Assembly (NCBI GenBank): GCA_018335755.1
Contig: JAGXRK010000019.1
Span: 62,001-126,000 of the forward strand
Reading direction: 5' to 3'
Source: Ignavibacterium sp.
Lineage (GTDB): Bacteria; Bacteroidota; Ignavibacteria; Ignavibacteriales; Ignavibacteriaceae
DNA length: 64,000 nt
A program made the position numbers and the translations under genes. Position 1 is the stretch's first letter. The number at the start of each line of letters is the position of its first letter. Below, in pieces: positions 50,583 to 59,389 of the stretch. The notes beneath the pieces were generated by a model, which was not told the DNA's origin, searched no databases, and was given only the letters and a program-made list of their open reading frames with translations.

Positions 50583-51377
50583 ATGAAGAAAAATTACGTA
50601 TTAATAACTGGTGCATCTTCCGGTTTAGGACTAGAATTTGCACAACTGGCTGCTTCTAAAAAGTATAATCTTGTTCTTATCGCACGCAGAAAAAAAGAAC
50701 TAGCACGAATTTCTGAAACTTTGAGTTTACAACACACTATTAAAGTGCATACAATAGTAAAAGATCTCTCAATCACTTCGTCTGCACAAGAGATTTTTGA
50801 AGAAGTAAGTGAAAAACTTAATCTGGAAATAGATATTTTGATAAATAATGCCGGTTTTGGTACTAACGGAGAATTTCACTTAAATAATTTTAATACTGAA
50901 TTGGATCAGATCAAAGTAAATGTTTTATCTCTAGTTGCACTAACCAGGTTATTTATTACAGGAATGATAGAAAGAAATAATGGAATAGTATTAAATGTTG
51001 CGTCGACAGCTGCATATCAGCCCGGACCATATATGTCAGTTTACTATGCCACCAAAACTTTTGTAAAGAATTTTACTTTAGGATTAAATTATGAACTAAG
51101 AGGTACTAATGTAAAAGTTACATTATTTTCTCCGGGTCCTACCAGAACAGAATTCCAGAAAAGAGCGAATATGAAAGAGTCAATTATTGCAAATGAAATG
51201 TTGATGATGGATGCACAAAAAGCCGCAAAAATCGGTTTTGAAGGCGCACTAAAAGGCAAAAAAGAAATAATACCCGGATTTATGAATAAACTTGGAGTTC
51301 TGGCAGTTAAATTGATGCATGAATCTGTTATAACTCATATAGTAAGCAAAGTGAACAAAAACAGAATTAATAAATGA
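50583..51377 (+). CDS. SDR-family oxidoreductase (DltE/YqjQ-like)
   Basis: A 264-residue SDR with the cofactor motif ITGASSGLGLEFAQLAA, the NNAGFGTNGEF loop, Ser in VASTAAYQPGP and YYATKTFVKNF catalytic pair. The later part (LFSPGPTRTEFQKRA, KEIIPGFMNK) matches DltE/YqjQ-type enzymes whose substrates are unknown. It is followed by a NUDIX gene overlapping by four bases, and is divergent from phhA. Confidence 0.9.
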   Translation: MKKNYVLITGASSGLGLEFAQLAASKKYNLVLIARRKKELARISETLSLQHTIKVHTIVKDLSITSSAQEIFEEVSEKLNLEIDILINNAGFGTNGEFHLNNFNTELDQIKVNVLSLVALTRLFITGMIERNNGIVLNVASTAAYQPGPYMSVYYATKTFVKNFTLGLNYELRGTNVKVTLFSPGPTRTEFQKRANMKESIIANEMLMMDAQKAAKIGFEGALKGKKEIIPGFMNKLGVLAVKLMHESVITHIVSKVNKNRINK

Positions 51378-51802
51378 TTGAATCGAGCATCCCGGATTTT
51401 ACATTTTATCAATCCTGTGTTATACCTTACCGGGTTAACAGCGGTAAAATTGAAATTCTGCTAATAACATCCTTAAGAAAAAGGAAATGGATAGTTCCCA
51501 AAGGCTTTGTTGAATTTAATCTTTCAGCTTTTGAGTCCGCCAAAAAGGAAGCTTACGAAGAAGCAGGCGTGCTTGGTGCTAACGAAACTACTGAACTTGG
51601 CGAATTCCGGATTGAAAAAGGTGCTGGATTAACTATAGTAAAAGTATATTCTATGGAAGTGACTGAAGAACTAAATTCATATCCTGAAATGAATATGAGA
51701 AAGAGAAAATGGTATTCCATCGAAAATGCTTATGAAAAACTTGAAATGCCTCAATTAAAAACTTACTTAAACAAGTTAAATAAAATTGTTAGTCATTCGT
51801 AA
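51374..51802 (+). CDS. NUDIX hydrolase
   Basis: A 142-residue NUDIX protein. The Nudix box appears as PKGFVEFNLSAFESAKKEAY, then EEAGVLG (GxxxExxxxxxxAxxEAxEEAG type). It starts with a short N-terminal beta segment (CVIPYRVNSGKIEILLITSL) typical of DIPP-like NUDIX proteins, which cleave diphospho-inositol polyphosphates or dinucleotide polyphosphates; the exact substrate is unclear. Its 3' end overlaps the convergent recX by 10 bases. Confidence 0.9.
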   Translation: MIESSIPDFTFYQSCVIPYRVNSGKIEILLITSLRKRKWIVPKGFVEFNLSAFESAKKEAYEEAGVLGANETTELGEFRIEKGAGLTIVKVYSMEVTEELNSYPEMNMRKRKWYSIENAYEKLEMPQLKTYLNKLNKIVSHS

Positions 51803-52434
51803 TCATCATCATCTATAATCACCTTACTTACTGAGTCCCTCGCTATATCATAATCAAATCCCCTTGATAAAAGGAAAGCAATCAGCTTCTGTTTTATTTT
51901 ATTCTTATCGTTTTCTCTTTTAGCTATAAAGTTTAACTTTTTCTTTGCTAGATCAGTTGCAGACGCTTGCTGGCTTTCAGCATCTGTATAATTTTTTACT
52001 GCATTTTTTATTATATCAGCAGCAATTCCTTTTTTGAAGAGTTCACTTTTAACTTTCTGTAAACCCCACTTCTTTCTATTAAGTTTTTCATCTGAAAACT
52101 GATTTGCAAATGCATTGTCATCTATAAGTCCTTTTTCCTCAAGTTCAGATAGTATAGCTTTTATTAATTCAATTTCATAGTTCTTTTTTCTCAGCTTATT
52201 TTCTAATTCGCGTTTTGAATGGATACGTTTTGCAAGAAATGAAATTGCTTTCTGCCTGATATGATATTTGCGATTCTGAACGACTAATAAACTAAAACGG
52301 TCCTCAGAAATTTCAGAACCTTTCCTAAGACCGTTTTTTAATAGTACTTCATAAGAAAGAAATAGTTTTTCGTTATTATCCAGGTAAATTACAACAGTAT
52401 TGTCATCTTTCTTAACTACTCTTTCTACAATCAT
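51793..52434 (-). CDS. recX: RecX regulatory protein
   Basis: A 213-residue protein of the RecX family, which binds and restrains RecA filaments. It has the three-helix repeats of the family: AISFLAKRIHSKRELENKLR, IKAILSELEEKGLIDDNAFA, QFSDEKLNRKKWGLQKVKSE and LIAFLLSRGFDYDIARDSV. The gene follows recA by 14 bases, the usual arrangement. Confidence 0.9.
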   Translation of the reverse strand: MIVERVVKKDDNTVVIYLDNNEKLFLSYEVLLKNGLRKGSEISEDRFSLLVVQNRKYHIRQKAISFLAKRIHSKRELENKLRKKNYEIELIKAILSELEEKGLIDDNAFANQFSDEKLNRKKWGLQKVKSELFKKGIAADIIKNAVKNYTDAESQQASATDLAKKKLNFIAKRENDKNKIKQKLIAFLLSRGFDYDIARDSVSKVIIDDDDYE

Positions 52435-52448
52435 TTATTTAAAGATAA

Positions 52449-53510
52449 TTATTTACTTTTTTTCCCTTTTGATTTTTCTTCATCTTTAGGTTCAGGTTCT
52501 GCTGTGTCTCCAGATTTTATAAAACCAAGTTTTTCACGAACTTCTTCATCAAGCTTCTTAAAAAAAGCAGGATCTTCAAGCAGCTTTTGACGGAATTGTT
52601 CTCTGCCCTGTATTCTGTCTTCACCATAAGAAAACCAGGCGCCGCCTTTTTTAATAATTCCGAATTCAATCCCAAGATCAATAAGGTCACCGGTTTTACT
52701 TATACCTTCGTTGTACAGAATATCAAATTCAACCTGCTTGAACGGAGGAGCAACTTTACTTTTTACTATTTTAACTTTTGTCCTGTTACCAACAACGTTT
52801 TCACCTTCTTTAATTGCAGCAATTCTTCTAATATCAATTCTAACTGAAGCATAGAACTTAAGTGCATTACCACCTGTGGTTGTTTCAGGACTGCCAAACA
52901 TTACACCAATTTTACTTCTTAACTGATTGATGAAAATCACTGCAGTTTTTGATTTTGATATTGCAGCAGTTAGTTTTCTAAGTGCCTGAGACATTAACCT
53001 CGCCTGCACTGCCATAGTAGCATCACCCATTTCTCCTTCAATTTCTGAGCGCGGTACTAATGCTGCCACAGAATCTATTACAATTATATCTAGAGCATTA
53101 CTTCTAACAAGAGTATCCGTAATTTCCAGGGCTTGTTCACCATAGTCTGGTTGTGAGATCAGAAGATTTGCTGTATCAACACCAAGCCGTTTTGCGTAAT
53201 GAACATCTAGTGCATGTTCCGCATCAATAAAAGCAGCTAAGCCGCCCATCTTTTGGGCTTCAGCAATTATGTGAAGACACAAAGTAGTTTTACCGCTGGA
53301 TTCCGGTCCGTAAATCTCTGTTACTCTTCCTCTGGGAATGCCGCCAATTCCCAAAGCAAAATCTAACGACAGCGCCCCTGTTGGGATAGCTTCAATATGG
53401 TTGATTACACCATCACCAAGTTTCATAATTGAACCTTTGCCATAGGTCTTTTCTATACTGGAGATGGCATCTTCAATAATTTTCATTTTTTGTTCTTTTT
53501 CTGTGCTCAT
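52449..53510 (-). CDS. recA: Recombinase RecA
   Basis: A 353-residue recombinase for homologous repair and SOS induction. The Walker A motif is [10 protein letters not shown], the core continues with [19 protein letters not shown], the Walker B strand is [13 protein letters not shown]1 is [20 protein letters not shown] and L2 has [20 protein letters not shown]. The acidic/lysine tail ([16 protein letters not shown]) is normal. recX lies downstream and thpR upstream. Confidence 0.98.
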   Translation of the reverse strand: MSTEKEQKMKIIEDAISSIEKTYGKGSIMKLGDGVINHIEAIPTGALSLDFALGIGGIPRGRVTEIYGPESSGKTTLCLHIIAEAQKMGGLAAFIDAEHALDVHYAKRLGVDTANLLISQPDYGEQALEITDTLVRSNALDIIVIDSVAALVPRSEIEGEMGDATMAVQARLMSQALRKLTAAISKSKTAVIFINQLRSKIGVMFGSPETTTGGNALKFYASVRIDIRRIAAIKEGENVVGNRTKVKIVKSKVAPPFKQVEFDILYNEGISKTGDLIDLGIEFGIIKKGGAWFSYGEDRIQGREQFRQKLLEDPAFFKKLDEEVREKLGFIKSGDTAEPEPKDEEKSKGKKSK

Positions 53511-53518
53511 TATTTACC

Positions 53519-54067
53519 TCAGTTTAAATGATAAGTTTTTATTTCAAAATATTTAGATCCGTTTTTATGTAATTCACTTCTATATAAAACAATTTTATCC
53601 GATTCGAATTTTAATGGTTCACAATCATAATTTTTGAAAGAGTTTATAAAGTCAGTACCGGGATTTTTTTTTAATCTTAACAAGGTAAGATGCGGTTTAA
53701 ACTTTCTTCTTTCTTTTTCAATTCCATACTTAAAAAATTCTTCATTAAGCTTAAGAACTATTTCATTAACTGAATGATCCAAAGCCAATGATGACCATAA
53801 AATCCGGGGAAACCCATCACGAAAAAAGAAACCAAAGTTATTAATCTCACACTTTATTTTATTAAAAGTTTTCAGAAATAACAAATCGTTTTCGATTTCA
53901 GGTAAAATTTCTTCATGAACATCTCCGATAAATTTTAAAGTAACGTGAATTTTATTTTTAGGCTCCCATCTGAAATTTATTTCATCATCAATAATTTTTC
54001 GTCGCACATCAATTAATTTATCTTTTACGAATTCAGGAATTTCAAGTGCAACGAAAAGCCTAATCAT
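53519..54067 (-). CDS. thpR: RNA 2',3'-cyclic phosphodiesterase ThpR (LigT)
   Basis: A 182-residue two-histidine phosphoesterase. The HxTx motifs are IHVTLKFIG and PHLTLLRLKK; the N-terminus IRLFVALEIPE is typical of the family. These enzymes hydrolyse or ligate 2'-5' RNA bonds. The gene overlaps cinA by eight bases and lies eight bases before recA; co-location with cinA and recA is common. Confidence 0.92.
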   Translation of the reverse strand: MIRLFVALEIPEFVKDKLIDVRRKIIDDEINFRWEPKNKIHVTLKFIGDVHEEILPEIENDLLFLKTFNKIKCEINNFGFFFRDGFPRILWSSLALDHSVNEIVLKLNEEFFKYGIEKERRKFKPHLTLLRLKKNPGTDFINSFKNYDCEPLKFESDKIVLYRSELHKNGSKYFEIKTYHLN

Positions 54068-55316
54068 CGGAAGTTATACCCAAAAGATTTCTTCTAATCA
54101 TATCCAGGGCTGCCTGAGCGGTGCGCTGTTTATTTATTATCCTGTCGTTGCCGAACATAAATTTCTTTGCAGTACAAACTTTATCATCACAATAACCGAT
54201 ATAAACTAACCCCACGGGCTTATCAGTGGTTGCACCAGTTGGTCCTAAAATGCCAGTTATTGAGATACCAAGATCTGCCCCGCTTGTGGATTTAACACCT
54301 TCCGCCATCTGCATAGCAACTTCCTGGCTTACTGCACCAAATTCGGTTAAGGTATCTTCATCAACTTTAAGAACTTCAACTTTAGCTGCATTGCTGTAAG
54401 AGATTATTCCTCTTTCAAAAAAAATACTGCTTCCGCTTATATTGGTTATAAGGTTACAAACATGACCCCCGGTGCATGATTCGGCGATTGCAAGTTTAAG
54501 ATCTCTTTCTTTAAGAAGTCTGCCTACGGTTTCTTCTAATTTCTCTTCACCACGTGAATAAATATAACGTCCGATCTTTCCGCGAATTTTCTGTTCAATT
54601 TCCACTAATTTGTTTTTAGCTAATTCCTCATCGTTTGTTTTTACGGTAACCCGCAGCTTTACTCCAAAAACTGAAGGCAGGAATGCCAGTTCTGCACCTT
54701 CGAGAAGTTCATTTAAATCACCAAGCCTTTCATACAAAGTAGATTCAGGAATACCGGTTGTTTGCAGAATTAATCTCTTTATTAGTAATCCTTCTTCAGC
54801 AGCTGATTCCATTAACCTTGGAACTACAAAATTCGTCATCATTGGTTTCATTTCGTATGGAACACCAGGCATTATTACAAAGACTTTATTATCTTTTTCA
54901 ATCCACATTCCCGGTGCAGTTCCATAATCATTAGTAATAACTTCAGCTATTTTAGGAACAAGCGCCTGCTGCTCATTAAGAGGTGTTACGTGTCGTCCGC
55001 GCCTTTCAAAAAGAGATCTGATATTCTCAAGCACTTCGGTATTTTCCGTTAGTTCAGTATTAAAATATTTAATAATAGTCTTTTTTGTTATATCATCGTG
55101 AGTAGGACCTAAACCACCGGTAATCAGTATTACATCTGCAGTTTTTGCAGCCAGATCAAGTTCAGCAATTATATCAGTCTCATCATCTTTAACCATGCTG
55201 ATCTTAATGACATCAATATTAATATCTGATAACCTGCTGCCGATATAAGCAGCATTTGTATTAATCGTTTGACCAATTAATAACTCTTCACCAATAGAAA
55301 TTAAATAAGCTTTCAT
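54060..55316 (-). CDS. cinA: CinA, competence/damage-inducible family (NMN amidohydrolase type)
   Basis: A 418-residue two-domain protein. The N-terminal MoaB-like domain (ISIGEELLIGQTINTNAAYI, ITGGLGPTHDDITKK) is followed by a linker and the C-terminal PncC-type domain (AESCTGGHVCNLITNISGSS, EVAMQMAEGVKSTSGADLGI, ITGILGPTGAT) that in homologues deamidates nicotinamide mononucleotide. It lies between pgpA and thpR/recA. Confidence 0.95.
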   Translation of the reverse strand: MKAYLISIGEELLIGQTINTNAAYIGSRLSDINIDVIKISMVKDDETDIIAELDLAAKTADVILITGGLGPTHDDITKKTIIKYFNTELTENTEVLENIRSLFERRGRHVTPLNEQQALVPKIAEVITNDYGTAPGMWIEKDNKVFVIMPGVPYEMKPMMTNFVVPRLMESAAEEGLLIKRLILQTTGIPESTLYERLGDLNELLEGAELAFLPSVFGVKLRVTVKTNDEELAKNKLVEIEQKIRGKIGRYIYSRGEEKLEETVGRLLKERDLKLAIAESCTGGHVCNLITNISGSSIFFERGIISYSNAAKVEVLKVDEDTLTEFGAVSQEVAMQMAEGVKSTSGADLGISITGILGPTGATTDKPVGLVYIGYCDDKVCTAKKFMFGNDRIINKQRTAQAALDMIRRNLLGITSDD

Positions 55317-55325
55317 TTTTTTCTC

Positions 55326-55787
55326 TTAATAAATCCCAATAATATTTATAAGAATATGCATCATAATGAGTGTGTAAAATCCTGAAATAACATCATCCAT
55401 CATAATTCCCCAGCCGCCCTTTAGTTTTTCTGATTGCCTGGCTGGCGGAGGTTTAATTATATCAAGAATGCGCCAGATAAAAAAAGATGTTAATGCAATT
55501 CCAATTGTTTTTGGCAATAATATCAGGGCTATCCAGGTGCCGACTACTTCATCTATTGTGCATTCAGCCGGATCTTTACCATAAACTTTTTCAAACTTGT
55601 TCGATATATAAACTCCGATTGTAAATGTTAAGATCGTAATCGGGATAATTACATATATCAGTTCAAAACCGGGAATAAAATAAATTAACAAAGCTGCAAA
55701 ACTGCCAAAAGTTCCGGAGGCAATTGGGATAAACCCGGTAAAGAAAACAGAACCAATAATTTTTTCAAACAACCTTATTTGTTTCAC
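55326..55787 (-). CDS. pgpA: Phosphatidylglycerophosphatase A
   Basis: A 153-residue membrane enzyme dephosphorylating phosphatidylglycerophosphate, next to the synthase gene pgsA, which it overlaps by 23 bases. The family segments are GFIPIASGTFGSFAALLIYF, the DPAECTIDEVVGTWIAL acidic motif and the GGWGIMMDDVISGFYT motif. Four hydrophobic helices are expected. Confidence 0.93.
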   Translation of the reverse strand: MKQIRLFEKIIGSVFFTGFIPIASGTFGSFAALLIYFIPGFELIYVIIPITILTFTIGVYISNKFEKVYGKDPAECTIDEVVGTWIALILLPKTIGIALTSFFIWRILDIIKPPPARQSEKLKGGWGIMMDDVISGFYTLIMMHILINIIGIY

Positions 55788-56370
55788 TAAAAAGATCCGC
55801 TATAAGTTTTTTATTACTGTAAAGATAAGTATATCCGGAATGAACTGTAATCACAGTTATTATAAGCATGGTGATGTATATAAAAGTTTCATCCCATAAA
55901 ATGGAAAATATTATTTCATTACCTGAATAAATTGATTGGGTGTTTATTGCCGTATAAACAATGATTAAATAGTAAAGAAATATCATTTGAAGCAAAGTTT
56001 TCCATTTTGCATAATAACTGGTTACAAAATTTTTTCCTCTGTTTTCAGCATACAGCCTGAGTAGTGTAATAATCAGATCTCTTGCTACAATAAGTGAAAC
56101 CATCCACCATTCCAGCAAACCAATTATAACGAATCCAATAAAAGCAGCTGAGGTTAAAATCTTATCAGCCATAGGATCCCAGAATTTTCCCCATTCAGTT
56201 ATATAATTAAATTTTCTTGCAAGCCAGCCGTCGTACCAATCTGTTAGTGCCGCAATAATAAATACTCCCAGTGAAATTTGTATTAAAGCAGGTTCTCCGG
56301 AAAGAAAAAGAAAAAGGAAAACAGGAGTTAAGATTATCCTTAAAACAGTTAGCTGATTGGGCAGTACCAT
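55765..56370 (-). CDS. pgsA: CDP-diacylglycerol-glycerol-3-phosphate 3-phosphatidyltransferase
   Basis: A 201-residue CDP-alcohol phosphatidyltransferase that makes phosphatidylglycerophosphate. The family motif D-G-x2-A-R-x8-G-x3-D-x3-D reads DWYDGWLARKFNYITEWGKF then WDPMADK. The N-terminus (NQLTVLRIILTPVFLFLFL) and following helices fit. It overlaps pgpA downstream and shares one base with the DUF971 gene upstream. Confidence 0.95.
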   Translation of the reverse strand: MVLPNQLTVLRIILTPVFLFLFLSGEPALIQISLGVFIIAALTDWYDGWLARKFNYITEWGKFWDPMADKILTSAAFIGFVIIGLLEWWMVSLIVARDLIITLLRLYAENRGKNFVTSYYAKWKTLLQMIFLYYLIIVYTAINTQSIYSGNEIIFSILWDETFIYITMLIITVITVHSGYTYLYSNKKLIADLFSETNKVV

Positions 56371-56663
56371 TATTTTTCTGCCAGGTATTTTAAGAACGGA
56401 TACTCAAATATGCCAGTATTGTGACCATCTTTCCAGCATATAGAAATTGCATAACTGCCAACCTGATTTATAGACTTAACTTTAATCTGATCGCCGGCGA
56501 ATAACGGGATATAGGTTTTACTTTGTACTTCACGTTCTGATGCACAGGTTGCGCAGGGGCATAACTTTCTCATCTTTATAAGATTGATTAATGACTCATA
56601 GTTATCACTCCATTTAATATAAATATCTCTATCCTCAACAATTTTTATTTGAACTGGCTGCAT
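56370..56663 (-). CDS. DUF971 (gamma-butyrobetaine-hydroxylase-like N-domain) protein
   Basis: A 97-residue small domain protein. Landmarks are LRxxCPCAxC in KMRKLCPCATCASE (two Cys pairs), QVGSYAISICWKDGHNTGIF, and the FEYPFLKYLAE end. The domain is known as a zinc-binding N-domain of hydroxylases and as a separate partner in iron-sulfur protein repair genes. It shares one base each with purC and pgsA, in a compact operon. Confidence 0.9.
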   Translation of the reverse strand: MQPVQIKIVEDRDIYIKWSDNYESLINLIKMRKLCPCATCASEREVQSKTYIPLFAGDQIKVKSINQVGSYAISICWKDGHNTGIFEYPFLKYLAEK

Positions 56664-57559
56664 TAGAAAAACTTATATCCTGTTAATTTATATAACACAT
56701 CAAGATATTTTTCAGATGTTTTTGCAATTACTTCCTGCGGTAGTTCGGGTGGAGGGGGCTGTTTATTAAAATTAATTGATAAAAGGTAATCCCTTACAAA
56801 TTGTTTATCGTAACTCTCCTGTCCTCTGCCAGCTTCATATTTACTTGAAGGCCAAAAACGTGAAGAGTCCGGAGTTAAAAGTTCATCAATCAGAATTATT
56901 TTATTATTATAAAAACCAAATTCCATTTTAGTATCAGCTATGATGATATCTTTCAGCAAAGCGTACTCAGCTGCCGTTTCATAAATTTTAATAGTTTTTG
57001 ATTTTATTATATCTATGGTTTCTGCACCGACAATCTTCTTTGCCTGCTCTTCAGAAATATTTTCATCGTGTAGACCAATTTCGGCCTTTGTGGCAGGTGT
57101 AAAAAGAGTTTCCGTCAGTTTTTCTGATTCTCTCAGTCCATCAGTAAGTTTAATACCACAAATAGTTCCTGAATGTTTATAATCAACCCAGCCCGAGCCT
57201 GATATGTATCCCCTTACTACACTTTCAATCGGAACTACATCGGCCTTTTTACAGAGCATACTTCTATCCATCAGCTGATCAAGGTAGGGCATACAAATAT
57301 GGGGGTACTGATTAACATCTGTTGTAACAAGGTGATTATCAACTATGCTTTCAACATAATTGAACCAGAATTCTGATATTTTTGTGAGTACCTTTCCTTT
57401 ATAGGGAATTCCCTGCGACATGATAACATCAAAAGCTGAGAGCCGGTCAGTTGAAACTATAAGAAAAAAATCGCCCAGGTCATAAACATCACGGACTTTT
57501 CCTTTTTTAAAGAGTTTCAGTGAAGGGAAATCCGTTTGTAATAGAACTATGTCATTCAT
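56663..57559 (-). CDS. purC: SAICAR synthase
   Basis: A 298-residue phosphoribosylaminoimidazole-succinocarboxamide synthase for purine synthesis. It has the ATP-lid start KGKVRDVYDLGDFFLIVSTD, SAFDVIMSQGIPYKGKVLTK, the VVRGYISGSGWVDYKHSG core, PATKAEIGLHDENIS, and IIADTKMEFGF plus LTPDSSRFWP. Length suits the longer (eukaryote-like) type. It follows tRNA-Phe and its terminator on the same strand and leads the DUF971-pgsA-pgpA run. Confidence 0.96.
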   Translation of the reverse strand: MNDIVLLQTDFPSLKLFKKGKVRDVYDLGDFFLIVSTDRLSAFDVIMSQGIPYKGKVLTKISEFWFNYVESIVDNHLVTTDVNQYPHICMPYLDQLMDRSMLCKKADVVPIESVVRGYISGSGWVDYKHSGTICGIKLTDGLRESEKLTETLFTPATKAEIGLHDENISEEQAKKIVGAETIDIIKSKTIKIYETAAEYALLKDIIIADTKMEFGFYNNKIILIDELLTPDSSRFWPSSKYEAGRGQESYDKQFVRDYLLSINFNKQPPPPELPQEVIAKTSEKYLDVLYKLTGYKFF

Positions 57560-57642
57560 TTAAATTGCTATTTATTTGTGATCAAATATACTTAGAGTGT
57601 TTTCTGAATTCAATAATGAGAGGATATTAGATGTATATAAAT

Positions 57643-57669
57643 AAAAAAACCCGCCTCGGTAAGCGGGTT
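57643..57669 (-). terminator. Rho-independent terminator after tRNA-Phe
   Basis: Arms AACCCGC (57648-57654) and GCGGGTT (57663-57669) form a seven-base-pair hairpin with loop CTCGGTAA; on the minus strand it is followed by a T run (A tract 57643-57649). It separates tRNA-Phe from purC. Confidence 0.85.
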
Positions 57670-57677
57670 GAAAAATG

Positions 57678-57750
57678 TGGGCAGAGACGGAATCGAACCG
57701 CCGACACAAGGATTTTCAGTCCTTTGCTCTACCGACTGAGCTATCTGCCC
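57678..57750 (-). tRNA. tRNA-Phe (anticodon GAA)
   Basis: Minus-strand cloverleaf: acceptor GGGCAGA/TCTGCCC, D-arm GCTC-AGTCGGT-GAGC, anticodon stem AGGA/TCCT around CTGAAAA giving GAA, T-arm GGCGG-TTCGATT-CCGTC, discriminator A. A terminator follows. Confidence 0.95.
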
Positions 57751-57801
57751 CTATCTTTAGCGCACAAAAATATGGAATTTCTTTATAATCTCAAATAAAG
57801 A

Positions 57802-58368
57802 TTAATCTAATTTGGAATAAAAAGATATAAATCTAAAAATGAAAGTTATTCTGAACGACCCTATTTTAGAAAATCCTGCTTTTTCAATTCCTCTTTTCGA
57901 ACTTGTATTATGAGGTGATGTATAAATAATCGATCTTTTATTTTCACCGGAAAATATTATAGCATTTTCTATTAACCTGCCATAATATCCTTTTCCCCTA
58001 AAATTCGAATCTGTCCAAAATGGTCCCAACATATAAGTTTCATATTTTACAGTATCGATCATCCTAAATTTTTTTTTAAAGGATTTCCAACTTTGAATCC
58101 ACCCATAAGCAATAAGATTTGTGTTGTATAATAAGCAAAGCAAGACAGCTTGTCCAAAACTCAGTCTATAAAACATAATATTTAAATATTTATTAGGAAT
58201 AATCTTCTTAAATATTTTCGAAGGAATATTTGTAATATTTGTGTATACTCTTATCTCGTTGTCAATTTCTGATACGATTTTTTCTGGGATAAATTCATAG
58301 ATTACATATTCTGCAGTATGAAAGAAGTACTTTTTGATTGAGAAAAAGAGATTATTTAATAATTTCAT
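57802..58368 (-). CDS. GNAT-fold acetyltransferase
   Basis: A 188-residue protein of GNAT type. The CoA-binding loop is GPFWTDSNFRGKGYYGRLIE (R-G-K-G-x-Y/G), followed by the helix NAIIFSGENK and the strand IIYTSPHNTSSKRGIEKAGF (the 'N..S...kaGF' ending of GNATs). The N-terminus is hydrophobic/aromatic. By eye the codon use is more AT-rich than the neighbours. It follows the larger GNAT/FemAB-like gene by seven bases, so the two probably act together. Substrate unknown. Confidence 0.78.
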   Translation of the reverse strand: MKLLNNLFFSIKKYFFHTAEYVIYEFIPEKIVSEIDNEIRVYTNITNIPSKIFKKIIPNKYLNIMFYRLSFGQAVLLCLLYNTNLIAYGWIQSWKSFKKKFRMIDTVKYETYMLGPFWTDSNFRGKGYYGRLIENAIIFSGENKRSIIYTSPHNTSSKRGIEKAGFSKIGSFRITFIFRFISFYSKLD

Positions 58369-58375
58369 TATGTTG

Positions 58376-59263
58376 CTAAAATGATTGACTTATTTGTATA
58401 AGTTTATTTAGCGCATTGATTTGTGCAAATTGCTCTGGGATTACTTTTTCTATTCCCCTAACCTGAACTAAATTTTTGGCTAATCCACTTTTGACGAAAG
58501 CACTAAGTTTAAAGGATAATTCAACATTTAACCTACAATAGATTTTTCTATATCCCATTTTTATCAGAAAATTATTAATGTTAGTTTGATGAAGTAAATT
58601 TCTATAACCATTAGTAATATACTTTACTTTACATTCATTGATATAATACTTAGTAATATGATAAAATAATGCATTATTCGAATTGAATTTATGATAATCC
58701 GGATCGGATTTTGTGCTACCAAGATTGACTGCATTATCCAAATAAATACAAGTAGAAAAACCCACTAGCCTCTCTTCGATAAATACACCCCATAATTCAA
58801 AACCGCTGTATTGGGCGTTTTGAAAAATTGTCTTTTTATATTCTTCTTTTGAGGGTATTCTGGATAATGGGATTCTATAGGAGACTAAGGACTTAAAGAA
58901 TATTGGATAAGCTAGCTCAACAAAATCTTGCGGATTAATCCTTTTTACCTCACAATAAGTTAAACCTTTTCTAATAGCTCTTCTAGCATTCACATTTTCT
59001 ATTACTTCAAGATCATAATTTTGTAAATCGCAACAAGTCCACCACCATTCTGATTCCATAGAATTCCATTCTGTCGACCAATGCGCTAACAAAGCTGTGC
59101 TTTTTTTCAACTGTTCTTTTACACTATTTCTATTAATTTTTTGAACTGTATGTGGCATCGACATTGGTAGAAGCATACTGTTTCTTATAATCCAAGGAGA
59201 GTCATCAATCCAGTATACATTTGTGTTGCTTCTAGCCCAAAAAAGTAAGTCACTTTTATTCAC
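58376..59263 (-). CDS. GNAT/FemAB-like protein, function unknown
   Basis: A 295-residue protein. Residues about 90-250 look like a GNAT/FemAB acyltransferase core: SEWWWTCCDLQNYDLEV, RAIRKGLTYCEVKRINPQDF, ELWGVFIEERLVGFSTCIYL and NNALFYHITKYYINECKVKY, with ITNGYRNLLHQTNINNFLIK and MGYRKIYCRL as the final helix-strand. The N-terminal WWxTCxD region and many Cys/Trp residues are unusual. Together with the downstream GNAT gene it forms an AT-rich pair between tRNA-Phe and glmS; it may be recently acquired and may modify a cell-surface sugar or peptide. Confidence 0.65.
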   Translation of the reverse strand: MNKSDLLFWARSNTNVYWIDDSPWIIRNSMLLPMSMPHTVQKINRNSVKEQLKKSTALLAHWSTEWNSMESEWWWTCCDLQNYDLEVIENVNARRAIRKGLTYCEVKRINPQDFVELAYPIFFKSLVSYRIPLSRIPSKEEYKKTIFQNAQYSGFELWGVFIEERLVGFSTCIYLDNAVNLGSTKSDPDYHKFNSNNALFYHITKYYINECKVKYITNGYRNLLHQTNINNFLIKMGYRKIYCRLNVELSFKLSAFVKSGLAKNLVQVRGIEKVIPEQFAQINALNKLIQISQSF

Positions 59264-59389
59264 GAAAAAAACCTCTTATAGATCACATCTAAGAAAGTAC
59301 TCTAATATTTATTAGAATTATATGTTTTTAAACATAATTAAAAATAGATAATTAAATTTAAAGAGGATAGTAAAGAAAATCATTTATAT

